Shown here: positions 48,417 to 48,827 of the stretch, one piece after another
Layout of the letters: each line of letters begins with the position of its first letter
Numbering within the stretch: position 1 is the stretch's first letter
Position numbers and translations under genes: made by a program
The notes under the pieces: generated by a model
The model's database searches: none
The model's input: the letters and a program-made list of their open reading frames with translations, nothing else
Told to the model about the DNA's origin: nothing
Source of the DNA: Nitrospirota bacterium
GTDB taxonomy: Bacteria; Nitrospirota; Nitrospiria; JACQCE01
Length of the DNA stretch: 48,827 nt
Direction of reading: 5' to 3'
NCBI GenBank assembly: GCA_016201765.1
Contig: JACQCE010000021.1
Span: forward strand, 1-48,827

Positions 48417-48827
48417 ATGGCCCGCGCGAACCGCCACTATCTACCTGACCGAGTCTGGCATCTGACCCACCGATGCCATCAGCGGGCCTTTCTGCTCAAA
48501 TTTGCCAAGGATAAGCAGCGCTGGCTGGCCTGGCTGGCGGACGCGCGCCGGCGCTTTGGGCTTCGGGTGCTCAATTACGTGGTGACGTCCAATCATATCC
48601 ATCTGCTGGTGTGGGACAGCGGCGAGGGGGCGATTCCGAACAGTCTGCAACTCGTTGCCGGCCGGACGGCGCAGGAATTCAATCAACGGAAAGGGCGCAA
48701 GGGGGCGTTTTGGGAGGATCGGTATCATGCGACGGCGGTGGAGACCGATGGGCATTTGATTCGCTGCCTGGTCTACATGGATCTGAACATGGTGCGGGCC
48801 GGGGTGGTGGCGCATCCGGCGGAGTGG
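48417..48827 (+). CDS. REP-associated tyrosine transposase (RAYT, Y1_Tnp family), 3' end outside the window
   Basis: 137 codons are visible, with no stop before the window edge. 'MARANRHYLPDRVWHLTHRC' is the usual RAYT opening ('R...Y.P...VH'). The HUH metal motif appears as 'SNHIHLLVW', and the catalytic Tyr region as 'LVYMDLNMVRAGVV', followed by 'HPAEW'. 'GAFWEDRYHATAV' is a further family block. RAYTs are single-domain, domesticated relatives of IS200/IS605 transposases that mobilise REP palindromes. The ATG at 48417 has no clear ribosome-binding site. Confidence 0.93.
   Translation, partial: MARANRHYLPDRVWHLTHRCHQRAFLLKFAKDKQRWLAWLADARRRFGLRVLNYVVTSNHIHLLVWDSGEGAIPNSLQLVAGRTAQEFNQRKGRKGAFWEDRYHATAVETDGHLIRCLVYMDLNMVRAGVVAHPAEW

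Overview
The window is a high-GC chromosomal segment of a Gram-negative bacterium. Gene order and protein character suggest Nitrospirota (Nitrospira-like), but this is inferred from recalled gene order and no search was run. A peptidoglycan ligase with meso-diaminopimelate specificity, FtsQ/FtsA, type IV pilus motors and a ZnuABC importer all fit a Gram-negative envelope.

Region 1 (1-18326) is a nearly complete dcw cluster, all on the + strand and mostly coupled by 1-4 bp stop/start overlaps: the end of a probable ftsI, then murE, murF, mraY, murD, ftsW, murG, murC, murB, ddl, ftsQ, ftsA and ftsZ. It continues into pgeF, a yggS-type PLP protein, proC, yggT and divIVA. Together these genes make lipid II, build the divisome and place it. 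A degenerate GCGGATTA repeat array lies between ftsQ and ftsA.

Region 2 (18373-19280) holds a small unknown minus-strand gene with a strong promoter, a long palindromic element, and an AT-rich stretch with a cluster of DnaA-box-like 9-mers in front of aroE.

Region 3 (19280-27641) holds aroE and a type IV pilus set: pilB, pilT, pilC and the pilS/pilR two-component pair. PilB carries the tandem c-di-GMP-binding MshEN motif, and a PilZ protein is encoded 11 kb downstream.

Region 4 (27643-35952) is a housekeeping block: ispE, tRNA-Gln(UUG), prs, rplY, pth, ychF, rpsF, ssb, rpsR. It is followed by PilZ, thermonuclease, an Arg-rich zinc-ribbon microprotein, RlpA and a GspG-like pseudopilin. The pth frame has no ATG, GTG or TTG that would keep its conserved N-terminus; the best start is an ACG overlapping the rplY stop.

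Region 5 (36125-42518) has znuABC on the minus strand, then anmK and a monomeric NADP-type isocitrate dehydrogenase. Three copies of a palindromic element with a GGGACGTGTCCC core lie at 18.8, 36.0 and 38.75 kb.

Region 6 (42519-48827) looks like an accessory insertion. A 398-bp repeat-rich non-coding stretch with a good promoter precedes a 1770-residue SF1 helicase-nuclease of AT-richer composition, a plausible stand-alone defence factor. The window ends inside a REP-associated Y1 transposase (RAYT). A dispersed purine-rich repeat occurs at four intergenic sites and flanks this region on both sides.
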